Source of the DNA: Branchipolynoe longqiensis
Lineage: Eukaryota > Annelida > Polychaeta > Phyllodocida > Polynoidae
NCBI GenBank assembly: GCA_030323885.1
Contig: CM059196.1
Coordinates: 44,354,793-44,418,792, forward strand
DNA length: 64,000 bases
Direction of reading: 5' to 3'
Shown here: one piece after another, positions 28,901-41,700 of the stretch
How the letters are laid out: each line of letters opens with the position of its first letter
Position numbering within the stretch: position 1 is the stretch's first letter
Made by a program: the position numbers and the translations under genes
The notes under the pieces: generated by a model
What the model saw: only the letters and a program-made list of their open reading frames with translations
Told to the model about the DNA's origin: nothing
Databases searched by the model: none

Positions 28901-31900
28901 AAAGTAATTAATAATGGGATGGCCAAATAAGCTGAGAGCCTGCTTCCTGTATGATAGGTCATGGTATTCGAACCCTCGGTTAGAACTCTGGCTGAGTCAA
29001 ACCGATGATTTAAAAATTGATACTTGTCGTTTCCTAGCCAGGGGCTCGGCATTATTAGGATAAAGCAAGGACTGGTTGGTTCAGCTTCTGGATAATGTGA
29101 CTGAGTGGGTTATCGGGTCATGGTGCTGGCAGCCTGGTCTGCTAGTGGGGCAGCACTATAAAGTCGCCATGAGTGTACAGTCACAAGTCGGTACCCGTCC
29201 TGATATGACCTTAGATGCTGCCAGGACGTAAAACTCCAGCAATCAGCCAACTGATTGAACCCGCCTACCAGGGCTTAATCCAATGGACTTAATTCCTATT
29301 GAACCCAATGTTACAATGACTGACCATACTGACTCAGCCTCTGTATGAATGGTTACAAATTTTACCATATATACCATTTCAATTTCTCCCGGTATTTCTG
29401 TTGTTTTTTTTAGCTTCGCCATGTGCTTTTTTCCCCCTTCGCTTTTTATAAGCTTAACTGGTTTATGTTTCACCTAATGTGCCTTTTCCCACAATCACTT
29501 TTGATTGGCACCACTTTGATTTCACTTTGCTTGATTTCACTTTGTCTAACACCAATTTGCCTGGTTCTACTATGCCAAGCTCTCTCTCCCGCTATCTTCA
29601 CCTGTGACCGAGTACTTTCAGTGCCCCCCTTGTATTCAATGTATTGCTTCGCTAAATATTCACATTAAAGTTGCATAGTCCGATGGTTTTGAGTTTCTGC
29701 CAATTATTTTAGATAAATATATTAGGTTGATCATAAAAATCTACCTCACCTTTGTTGGAATTACATTTTGTCATAAAGTACTGTAGATATTTTAAATGAA
29801 AACGCGCCAAATTAATTTTTGTATGCACATGTATACAAATTCTGACACCGTAGCCCTCAGCAGTAACAGACTCTGTTCAATGATTTAATGTGCCCTTTGT
29901 ATGCAGCAACAAATGCTTAAAAATGCAGCCAATGTCTATGTTGGCTATGTAGAAACAAATTTCGTCAAGTGTTTTGGTTTCGAAATGTTCAGGCTTTCAT
30001 CGGACTATGCAGCTTTGATCTTTCCATAATGATGTACTTATGAAGCAAAGGTGTAACCATTAAGCCCATTATTTGTATTCAATTATCAGTGGTCTCCTTT
30101 CATAGGTCACGTGTTCTGATCTGTCAATGCTGTCAGTTATGTCAGTGTAGCGTTGTCCAGTCAACAGCTCGCTTATCTAATAACAGTCTGCTAGAACTTG
30201 TCAGGATATATGGGTCATTCTCAGAAGTTATGTACCACTTTTGTGACATGAAAACCGAAAAATGAAAACATTCCAAATAATAACAGAAAATATTCCAAAT
30301 GATAGCAGAATACATATTCATATGAAGGTTTATTATATGTTGTGGGGATGTCAGTTAAAATTTAGTTTTGTCACTTTTTAAAATTTTGACCTCATACAAA
30401 TTGAGAAAGCTGTTAAAATTAACTGTGTAACATCCATCCATTGCAACATTTTAGGACATTCCATAACATCATTTTAGCATCTACAACAAATTCAAACAAG
30501 ATTTGATTGGTTTCAGTTAAACCAAAAGAATTGTTTCTTACAAAAACAAAAAGTTGAAAAAACATTTGGGTAGAGGTATGATGTCGATATAAAATGTTCA
30601 TATTTTCACTTTAGCATATAATCATATATACATATTCTGGTTACATTTTATGGGATATATTAAAATTGCATAGTCCGATTGCTTTGCGTTTCTGTCATTT
30701 TCTGAGATAAATATGTCAGGTTGATCATTACGATCTACCTTACTTTGGTTTACAGTAACTTTTATTTTAATGGCTAACATTAGAGATATTTTAAGCACAA
30801 ACATGCTAAATTAATTTTAGCAAGCATGCCAAAACTCGAACACAATAAGCTTATGCAGTAACATGTTCTATTAAATCACGGTGTGTGCCCTTCTATGTTG
30901 CAACAAGTGTTTAAAAACTGTATCAGTATCTTAAGAGTGATCTGCTGAATTAAATGTAGGTGAGTGCTTTGTTTTTGAAAATGTGATGCTTCATCGGAGT
31001 ATGCAGCTTTAAATACATGTAGTATTGCTAACGTAGTCAAAAATAACTATTTGACTTTGCCCCAAAAGAAAAAGGAAAGAAAAAGAAGAAAAAAAAGGCA
31101 AAATCATTAACTATGTGAAGTGGAAACCTAGAACGTGGTACACAGTTTCTGAGAATGACCCATATATAGTTTGCTGGTAACTATTGACAGTCTGTCATTA
31201 TATGCGGATAACTCACCAGAACATGTGACCAGTTTGTCATTGTATACAGACAACCTGCTGAAACTTACAACCAGTCTGTTATTATATATATACAACAGCC
31301 AATCTGTCATTATATGCAGATCCCTGCCAAGTTTGAGGCCAGTCTAATACACTGACATCAGCCAGTCTTTCTTATTACAGCAAACCCTCTCTAACTGACC
31401 ATCTCCACAGATTGACCACTCCCCTATATCGATCGCTTTTTTCGGGTCCCAAACGATCAACCATACAATACCATTGTAACAATAAAAAAAACTCCCTAAA
31501 CTGACGACCTCCCTAAATGGACCATTTAAAGTCTGTCCCATGGTCGGTCGATTTTGAGAGGTTTTACTGTATAGTGTATATGGATAGTTTGCCAGTATGT
31601 CATTATTTATAGACACCTCATCAGACGACGTAGGCTGTCTCATGATATATAAACAGCCTGGCAGACCCTCGGGTCAGTCTGTCATTGTACTCGTACAACT
31701 TGCTGGAATCTGTGGTCAGTTTTTGTGTATATAAACAGCCTGTCGTTCTATTATTATATGTGGACAGCCTACCGGTATGTCAGTATATATAGATGGCCAG
31801 CTGGTCCGTCATATGTCTGGATATCCTAATAGTATGTCATAATATATACAGACAGCCTGCTGGTTTATCATTATCTATACAGACAGCCTGTCGGTCTGTC

Positions 31901-32741
31901 ATTGTATATGCAGACAGCCTGTCGGTCTGTCATTGTATATGCAGACAACCTGCCGGTCTGTCATTATATATGCAGACAGCCTGTCGGTCTGTCATTACAT
32001 ATATACTGATAGCCTGCTTCTCTGTCATATATTCAGATAACCTGCCAGTCTGTCATTACATATGCAGACAACCTGCCGGTATGTCATTATATATCTGGAC
32101 AACCTACCGGTCTGTCATTATATATACAGACAACCTGTTGGTCTGTCATTATATACACAGACAGGCTGCCGGTCTGTCATTATATACACAGACAACCTGC
32201 TGGTATGTCATTATATATGCAGACAACCAGTCAATCTGTCATTATATATGCGGACAACCTGCCAGTCTGTCATTATATACACAGACAACCTGTCGGTCTG
32301 TCATTATATACACAGACAACCTGTCGGTATGTCATTATACACACAGACAGCTTGCCAGTCTGTCATTATATACCCGGACAACCTGCCGGTCTGTCAGTCT
32401 AGACGGCCAACCCGCAGAACCTGTGGCCAGCCTAACACAAGACGCTCGTGCTTTGTTGGCTTGCCCCCAGTGAGACGGAGGCGACCTCTAGTGAGGACGA
32501 CGAGGACGAGGATGATGAGGACGACGTGTTTGACTCGTTTGAGATGTCTCAGTCCCCTTACAGGTTTGACTCATTCTGCCACCAGGCGTCTCCACTGCTG
32601 ACTGCACTCTACTGACACCTAGCGGCACTAAGCGGCATGATCTTACTAACTGTTTTTGTTGTTGTTGGTACTAATCGCAACTCACAAGGGGCGCAGTACG
32701 CCGGTGGAGTGGGGGATGCAGGGAAGGGTGTAGTAGTAGTA

Positions 32742-32783
<42 letters not shown>

Positions 32784-35700
32784 GTAGCAATGATGATGCA
32801 ATAGGGCATGGTTGTAAGGGGTCCCGACAGCAGGTAGGGTGGTTGGTGTTAAATCCTCAAATCTTCACTTGTACGTTGTAGAGGTCCAATATACTCCTAT
32901 GTAGCCCCCACACCCACACTCACACTCACACCCACACCCACACCCACACCCACACCCACACCCACCCCAAACTCAGTGTCTCCAAGATGATAAACCACCT
33001 CGACTTATCAGGTTTTTCTATAAAAAAAAAATCCCCCCCCCCCCGATTTTTTAACTCGCTCCGGTCAAGGCTAGAATAGAGTTCCTTGCTTATTTTCGCG
33101 CTTAGAAGTATGTCTGCTGAAGCCAATGGGCTGGCTACAGGCATACACAAACTTCCAAGTGTCTACTTTCAGTTTGTGTTCTCTGCTACATGTACATAGC
33201 TCGCGAAGCAATGGCCGGCTTGCTCAATATGCCACATGTATATGGTATGACTCTTACCCGGTTGGAACTAGCCCCCGTGTAGAATTTAAAAAGCAGACCT
33301 TTGTTTTCGCCAGATTTATTTTAATTTGAATAAAAATTGTTATCCGAAGAATTATTTTAGGTTTAAAAAAAAAAATTAGGTTTAAAAAAAAATTGTCTAG
33401 GAAAAATAGAAAAAAAGACAACCTCAATCAGTCATTCACACATATTCACACGAATTCAAAGTCTTGAAGGGAGAAAGCACATTGCTTTTGGTGTCTGGTC
33501 GCACACCCCGTGCGCCCCCTGGTGGATGGGTGAGAGTGAGTGCCCACTAGACGAGACTGGGTGACCGAGCGGTGCAGTGCCCGCTTCCTGTGTGAGGGAG
33601 GTATATAATTGACACTTCTCACCACCTCACCTAATGTGGGGCAACGACTGGTTGGATTCATGTAGGGATAATGTGAAGGAGTGGGATATCGTAAGCTGCT
33701 GCTGAAGAGTATCTCAGTGTGGCAGCACTATAAAGCTAGGATTATGCACTGCCACAAGTTGGTACCACGACGCCCATTTAGAAGGAAGATGACTGAGAAT
33801 TGGTACATTGGTATTGTCCAAGTACATCCCCGTCTAGGTAGGTTACAGATCAGGTCACAGATTAGGCCAGAAATGATGTCTGATTATGTCGGAGATTAGG
33901 TAATAGACTAGATTAGGTCACATGTTATGTCAGAAATTGTGTCAGATTATGACGTCGATTAGATAATAGACTAGATTAGATCACATATTATGTCAGAAAT
34001 TATGTCAGCTTATGTCGCAGATTAGGTAATAGACTAGATTAGGTTACATGTTATATCAGAAATGATGTCAGCTTATGTCACAGATTAGGTAATAGACTAG
34101 ATTAGGTTACATGTTATGGCAGAAATTATGTCAGATTGGTCGTAATGCGAAGCATTACATTTGATGCGAGGAGAGGAAGAGACCCTCCCCCCGCCCCGCG
34201 CTGTCGCGCTGCTTTCTCACCTCGGCAGACGGCGCGGCGCGCCGCCCCCCTCCCCCCGCCCTCCGCGTCGCGCGGCGCTCACGCCTCACCCGACGCCGCT
34301 GCTCGCCACCTCTCGCCCTCCCCCGGGCCGGCAGCTTTCACACTCACCTGCTGTCGCCCCTCCCTCCTCCCCTTATAAGGTCGCCCCCCGGCCTCCCTCA
34401 GGCACTCGCCCTCCTGCCGTCTCCCAGCTCTTCCTTTTCAGAGATTATCTCGCGCATTAGGTAAACAATTAAGTCACAGATTATGTCACACATTAGGTCA
34501 GAAATTAAGTCACAGATTACGTCGCACATTATGTTGCACATGAAGTCAGAAATTAGGTCACACATTAGGTCACTGATTATGTCTGAAATTACGAGACTGA
34601 TCAGGTTACCGGGGAAGTCATTGGTAGCAGATAGGGGTTACCTCACATTTGCTAGGATGTGACCTTGACATACTTAGTAGGAGCCTGCAGCAGTGTGACG
34701 CAAACTGCTTGTAAAGTGTTGCAGTGTTGGCAATGAGCAGTTCCGTACTAACAAGGCCTATAGCTCATTTTAGTCAGCAAACTCTCGTAGCCAGTCTCCA
34801 TGGCGAGGGTGAGGGTGCACTTATTGACATATTGACAAATTTAGCATAAAGCGCCATCTGTTGAAGACAACCTCAAGTTTAGCAAAGTTAGCAATGACCA
34901 TTCGATACAAAGGGTAAATATGCACTTTCACTACGTAGGTTGTTGTCTGGTGGGTGTGATTCATTGCATGACGTCACAGAGGGCTTGTCCTTGAGCTTTA
35001 TAGTAAGAAAAGACAATAGTAACAAAATCAAAAATCATAAAGACAAGATTTAGGATCTCCACCTGACCCTATTGCTAGGGTGAGGTGCTTTCCTAATGGT
35101 GGTGCGAGGAAATTCAAGCAGTTAATAAGTGCATCAATCAATTGTATTTTACCTGATTGCTTCTGAAATTGTTTAATCTGTATAATATCAACAGAGCATA
35201 TTTGAGCTTTTAAAAAGCTAAATGTGTACAGAGGCGTGTGTGACTGGAGCATTATTGTAGCTTTTGTAGTCATTGCACCAATGGAAATTCAGATTAAAAA
35301 AAAAAATTATGACTTTTCCTCACTAGACCACATACTAGTTCCAATTTTGTACAGAAGGTGGCAGCAAACTGTTAGGTTTCCATACTAATTTGGCCAACAG
35401 GCTCCATCCAATAAAATAGTTATGCCTTTTTTTCTTCTTTTTAAACCACACCATTTGCCACCTGTGACAAATACGGGTATTCTGAGTTCCGCTGCTCTCT
35501 GAAGATTGAAGCTCCAACTCCGCATGCCAGGTCGCAGCTTCAGCTTACACATTGCAAGTTGGGATTGGTGCCACTCCCAGCCCGGTCCTTCACTATTGAC
35601 CCTATACTTTAAAGTTACTTTGCATGGTACATGCCCCCTGACAATCAAACATTGTGATATTCTTGCCATACATTTGTTTCTAATGTAAATTGCAGTGAAA

Positions 35701-38700
35701 TTATCCCATAAAATATCTTACGTAAGATTACGTACCACTTTAATGTGTGTGTATGTAGTTACACCCGCTAACCCCCATCCCCACCCGCACCTTCTGGTGT
35801 GTAAGCTGAACCTGTGACCCGGCGTGCTGGATCACAGCTGCAGTCCTTCCTGAAGGACCAACGGAACTTGGAACACATGTATTGCCTGGTGTGGCCCGGC
35901 ATCGTATCGACGAGTTAGCGGAAACTTGTCTGCGTTCTCGGTGGTGGCGCCACCTGGTGGTTTACCTCATCGGCTGTCGCGTTCCAATCAGAAGATGGTA
36001 TGTTGGAACAGCTCCTCAACATAGATTATTATGGTGAGATTCTGCACCAGAATGCTGACATGGCAGTTTGAGGAATTCACTACTGGCATAGTAAGCAAAC
36101 AAGGTTTACACCCTAGCAACATCTGAGGTCCTGTTGCGTGTTGACTTATTACAGTGCACATTCAACGCAGCTTTATAGCGCTTCCCCACTGAGAGATACT
36201 ATATCATTGAGTTTACTACCCCACTTAGTTCCATTATCCTTAGTTTGCGGCAAGCACTCCCTGCCCTTTCCTGCTGAAGAATCCTAGTGCCAGACATGGT
36301 AGTGATGAATGCCAGTTTGGTCTGGGTTGACTCAGTCGGGGATTGAACACACAACCCTTCCACACAGAAAGCGGACCCTGTATCGCTAGTCCACCCTGGC
36401 CGGTATAGTAGTGTAGAGGGTAGTTGCGTGATAATGTCTGTAATTAGCCACCATTGGGGAGTCTTTGTGGGGTTTCTCTTCTTGCTATATGCTCTAGTAG
36501 CCAGAGCCTCGTTTTGAGCCCTGGCATTACAGAGCGATATCTGCTGCAGCTTTCGGAGTTCTGGTTGTCATTTCCTGTCATGTAGTGGCACTAGTGTGTA
36601 GGAGTAGTGTTCTATCTTATTTTTATTTACCTCCAATCAAAGTCAGTAGTGAGCAAGTGTTTGTATTGTCTGAGTTATGTTTCTTCTTTTTAATCTTTGT
36701 TTAAATTTTTTGTTTATACTTTTTTTTAAATATTGTCGACAATAGGTTGGTTTGATCTCCGCTGCAAATGGAAATTGGATCACAGGCACCCCTCACTTCG
36801 CACACACACTTGTCAGTGTTGATGTTGTTGGTGTTGTTCCCCTGTGGTGTTCCTTTGTTGTACTGTGTCGCTTCACTCCAGCGTCTCGCTGTATCACAAT
36901 GTACATTGCTGCTTGTCGTCTCATTGTAGCAGTCTGAAGCTTGTGAAGCAGTCGGATGAGGACAAGGTGCGCCTTCTCAAGTCTGGAAACGTCAACCAAA
37001 ATGGGTGAGTTTCCATCGCGGTGTTGGGTTCGCTGCTTATTCCTTTAGTTCGACAAGTTCCAGAGGGCAGTGGAGAAGTGGGAAAACTGCAGGAAACTGG
37101 TTGAAAAGTCATCTGTGGTGCTCCAACAACCCTCGCCCTCATTGATGATGGTGATGGTGGTGGTGGTGGTGATGGTGGTGGTGATGACGATGATGAAGTA
37201 AGCTGGGGTATTCATCCTAGACGACGCTAGTATAGCACATACAGGCATTTTATTTTTGACGTTGCATAACCTGAGTTTTGAGTTTCTCCCATATCTTTTA
37301 GATAAATCTTTTAGGTTGGTTGTTATTAACTACTTTACTTTCAAGTAACTTTTCATTTAAAAGGATATTTAAAGTGAAAACCTACCTAATTAATTTAGGT
37401 GTGGACACCGAAATGCTAGTTATAGTTTTTCTCTATCCGTTTTCGAGCTCAGCAGTGTAGCACAGGAGCACCAAACTGTAATAAATGCTTCATGAGTGCG
37501 CCAGATAGATAGGATCAAATCTAGGTGACCTTAGATGTTGCTAGGACGTAAAACAACTAACAAATCAAATCTAGGTTAGCTGCTTTCGTTGAGAAAATGT
37601 TATACTTTCATCAGATTATACAGCTTTAAGCAGTGTTTCAATAGTTACAGGCTTGTTTAATATTTGATAACTTTTCACTGATCCAATATTTACTAATTAT
37701 TCCCAACTTTTAAGTAATAATACAAGTAATGTTTTTGTAATACCCCTATCACACTACGACGTAACGAGCCAACGTAAGCCTGACGTGCTCACGTTTCGTC
37801 ATTACGTTCACATATGTTGGGTTACGTTATGATGACACCAGAATGATGTTAGACTGACGTCGAGCTATGTCATGTTACGTCGTGTTACGTCGGCGCGCGT
37901 CAAGGTTTTGAACCTGTTCAAAACTTTCGACGTAACTCCAACGTAAGGGTTTACGTTCGCCGTACGTTCTGTTCACGTTCGGCGAATGTCAATGACATTA
38001 GACGGACGTTAGTGAAACGCTGCTCACTACGTTGCACTATGTTGACCCACATTAAAGCCGGTGGAAACATCCACACGGCATAATGGGAATGTCAGGAGAA
38101 CATACGCCGAACGTATGTCCAACGTACGTTCGGCATTTCACCACCATGTCATGATGTATGTAACGTCTCGTAGCGTAACGCAACATAGTTCTGGCAATGG
38201 AATAACGTACATAACGTTCCGTGAGCGTAATTACGTTGTCCTCTCTCGTTGAATGACGCTATCACTACGCTTTACCGACATTACGCTCTCGTCAACTACG
38301 CTGCATCCACGTTCAACTTGTGTCCAAATTTGCATACTACGCCAAGAAGTTCGACGTTTTTCACGTCTCCCTATGCTGACGTCGTTACGTCGTAGTGTGA
38401 CAGGGCCTTAAGCTTGACATGCTACTAAGCATAAATTCAGGTACAAAAAAAAAGATGATTCAGGTTCAAGTTCCGAATTGCGATACAAGTTGTACATATT
38501 AGTAATGCATATCACGTAAAATTGCAAACTATATTTGGCGTTATTAGCAAACTGGTAAATTCCTCGTGAAATTCTAAAATACAAAAGATTTGAAAATTTA
38601 AAAAAAACTTTAAAAAAAAATCACCAAGTGCTAATATATTTTCAAAATGTTGATAATCAATATTTCCAATGGAGTATTTTCCTTGATCCAACCATGGGGA

Positions 38701-41700
38701 TTCATTAATGAAGGTGGTGAAGCTGTATAAGTTCAGGCAGTGTTCTTCAGCGGTGAGGTTTTAATGCCGCTGGTCTCCTGCTGCAGGAATGTATTTATAC
38801 AGGTGGCCTTCTCGACAGGTTAATACTATCATTATCAACCCTGAGTAACATACGTGTATGAAATCTTTGTTCGCCCATAGGTATTCACCCCGGTTGTCAT
38901 CTGGCTCGGATAACATGAACGTGAAGCAGACATCGCCTACGGGCAAGTCTCCACCAGCTCCCCCTCAGCGCGTGGTAAGTCTGCCCTCAGCGACGCCTCT
39001 CTGCATGTTCAAAGGGGGTCACGTGACAGTGTCCGAAAAGGAGCTGCGTCCTGGGCCTGCTCATTTCCCTCATCCTGCATGAAACTCAGTTCTGCTACTA
39101 ATTGAAGGGATGATTCAATTTGTTAATAGTTCACCTCTACCAAAAAACCCAACGGGGAAGATCTCTTAAAATTTTATCAGTATAACTATAAGTGAATATG
39201 GTCTTCATTAGTACCATTAAAAACTCATGATAAGTCGATTCTTTCTTTTTAAGTAAAGGAAGTTCTCAGAAGCACCTCGACTTGTACGCGCATCATTTTT
39301 ACTACCTTTTCGTTATCACTATGCCAGTCACTATGTATTGTAAAAGATTGACCTCGCCTTATTTGCCAGCTCGCCTAATATGTGAGTTTTTAAGGTATTT
39401 GAATTTTTGTAGCTGTATTTTGGTCCCTTCCTTTGATTTATTTAGGACACGTGTAATTGATAAACTAGATAATATATGATTTAATGTAGTTTAATATTTC
39501 AGTATCAGAAGATAAAATATACAAAACCTGGGATAAGTTGATTATATGATAATTCTTTGATGTACCTGTAGTAGCATGGCAAGATATTTAAATTTCTAGA
39601 TTACCTAAAGAACAGTAATGTCCGTGTGGGTAGAACTGAAATACCATTGCTGTACCCAGTCGGCAACTTCGGATATTCTTCTGGGTAACTTCCGATTATT
39701 CAGCTGAGATAACTTCCGGTTATTCAGGTGGAGTAACTTTCAGTTATTCAATCAGAGTAACTGGGGTAACTTCCGGTTCTTCAGCTGGAGTAACTTCCAG
39801 TTGTTCAGCTGGAGTAATGCTGCGTTCATATGAACTGGTCAATATGGTGTTTCCGACTTCACGACCTGTGAATTGCGTTCAAGTGACTTCACAACTCGTG
39901 AACACCACCTGTGAACTGGAGATTTTTTTAAGTGGCTCGCTACTCACCACTTGTGAAGAAATGGTGGTGTCGCAGTTTCCGCCCTCTGTCGTATGTGCGG
40001 TGCAAAACATTAGTTTTATTTCAAATTAATAGAAATCCAGAACCCTAACCATATAAATTTGATATAATATTTTTGGTAAAGATGTTTTCTATATGTGTAC
40101 CAAGCGATTTCTTTCTAGGTGGTGTGGTTTTAGAGATATATCACTTTTCCTGTATGAAGATTTGACAATGCCTCTATTATTGCCCAGCATGAAACAAGGG
40201 CCGTATTCGATTAACACGACTCGGGTCACCCGAGTCATCAAAATTTCAAATCGAACACTGCGACTAGAGTGTTTACCACGAATTACCAAATGAACGCTCT
40301 CAGTTTACATGGTCGTGTTCACCAGCAGTAAGTGGGAAGTTCACCATATTCACGAGGACCGTATGAACGCAGCATTACTTCTGGTTGTTCAGCTGGAGTA
40401 ACTTCGGGTTGTTCAGCTGGAGTAACTGCTGGTTGTTCAGCTGGGGTAACTTCCGGTTGTTCAGCTGGAGTAACTTCCAGCTGTTCAGCTGGAGTAACTT
40501 CCTGTTATTCAACTGGGGTTTAACTTCCAGTTACTCGACTGCCTGCATTGTGATGAATGGGAAACTGCTCGGGTTCCCTGTGTGTGTCATGTGACAGGCA
40601 TCATCCCACCATTTCCGGTATCTTTTTTTGAAAGTTATTGTTGGTTTATTTTTTTATATTAGTTCTTTTTAGACATTCGTTTGATATCTGCGATGCGCTC
40701 TCCTAAGCTTCGAAAAGATTCTTTGAATAACCTGGAAACTTGTAAAATTTGAAAGGTTAGACTCCGGGCTATGGAAAGTCAGTGATTCCACCCCAGATTT
40801 GCGGAGAACTGATATTGTAAGCATCGGCCTTGATTACCTCGGGGGTTAATGAACTTGACAGTGATCAGTCAGTTTGACTTCCCACCTTTTTGATATGATC
40901 ACAATATTTGTTTTCTGAGCTGACTATAGGTGGTGCTAGGGGTAGAGAGTTTACAGTGGGTGGTATGGTATGGATTGTCATCCGTAATTTATATTCACTT
41001 AATTGATTTACAACACAATAAAAATATATTTGGGATTGAAATGACCTGTTAAAAAGCCAGATAATGATATTTTAAATTTATATCCTTGAATCTAGATCGT
41101 TGATGACTCAAATGTAAAAAAATGAAATAAATGTACAAACTTATTGTTTTTGTTCTGGGATATTATAATCGAAAGATATATAGAATAGTCTGAGTGGGTG
41201 GGTGGAGTGATTTCAAATGGGTTGAAGCTGAAGGCTGAGACCCATTTAAAATCTACACACGAGGATCTTATCATGCCTCCAGGTATGTACAATCATGTCT
41301 ATTTTGTATTGCACATGAACGAAGCTAATTTGATAACCACTATCGACCTAGGTATCTTCATATTACCCACTTAAAAATTGCGTCTCGGATAACTTTTGCT
41401 GTCGTTTGACACAAATTTGTGAATTTGACTATCTCAGAATTTTGCGTAAATTTTAATGTGAACATAAAAATGTGATGAAGACATTTTCTCATGAAACCAA
41501 AGTGACAGGAATAAATTCAGTGTGAATATGGCCTTTGCTACCAATACGGCTTTAAACCATCCCCAATCAGTCATACAGTACCCTGTCCCATATGTGTAAC
41601 TGAACCCTGCTGTCTCTGGTCAACATGCCGAGGACTTTAGTCGCAATCTACATGTATGTTTCAGACCTATTCCATAACAAGTTCTGTCTAGAGCGTACAA

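Noticed and set aside
31793..32601. 226- and 179-residue open frames
   Set aside because: Produced by a 31-bp minisatellite that happens to lack stops. Only the last part overlaps real exon 10, in a different frame.
37049..37143. Possible extra exon after exon 11 (reads [20 protein letters not shown])
   Set aside because: It looks protein-like and has a tcctttag acceptor. It is in phase 0 while exon 11 ends in phase 2, and exon 12 already joins exon 11 in frame. It also runs into a (GATGGT)n repeat without a clear donor.
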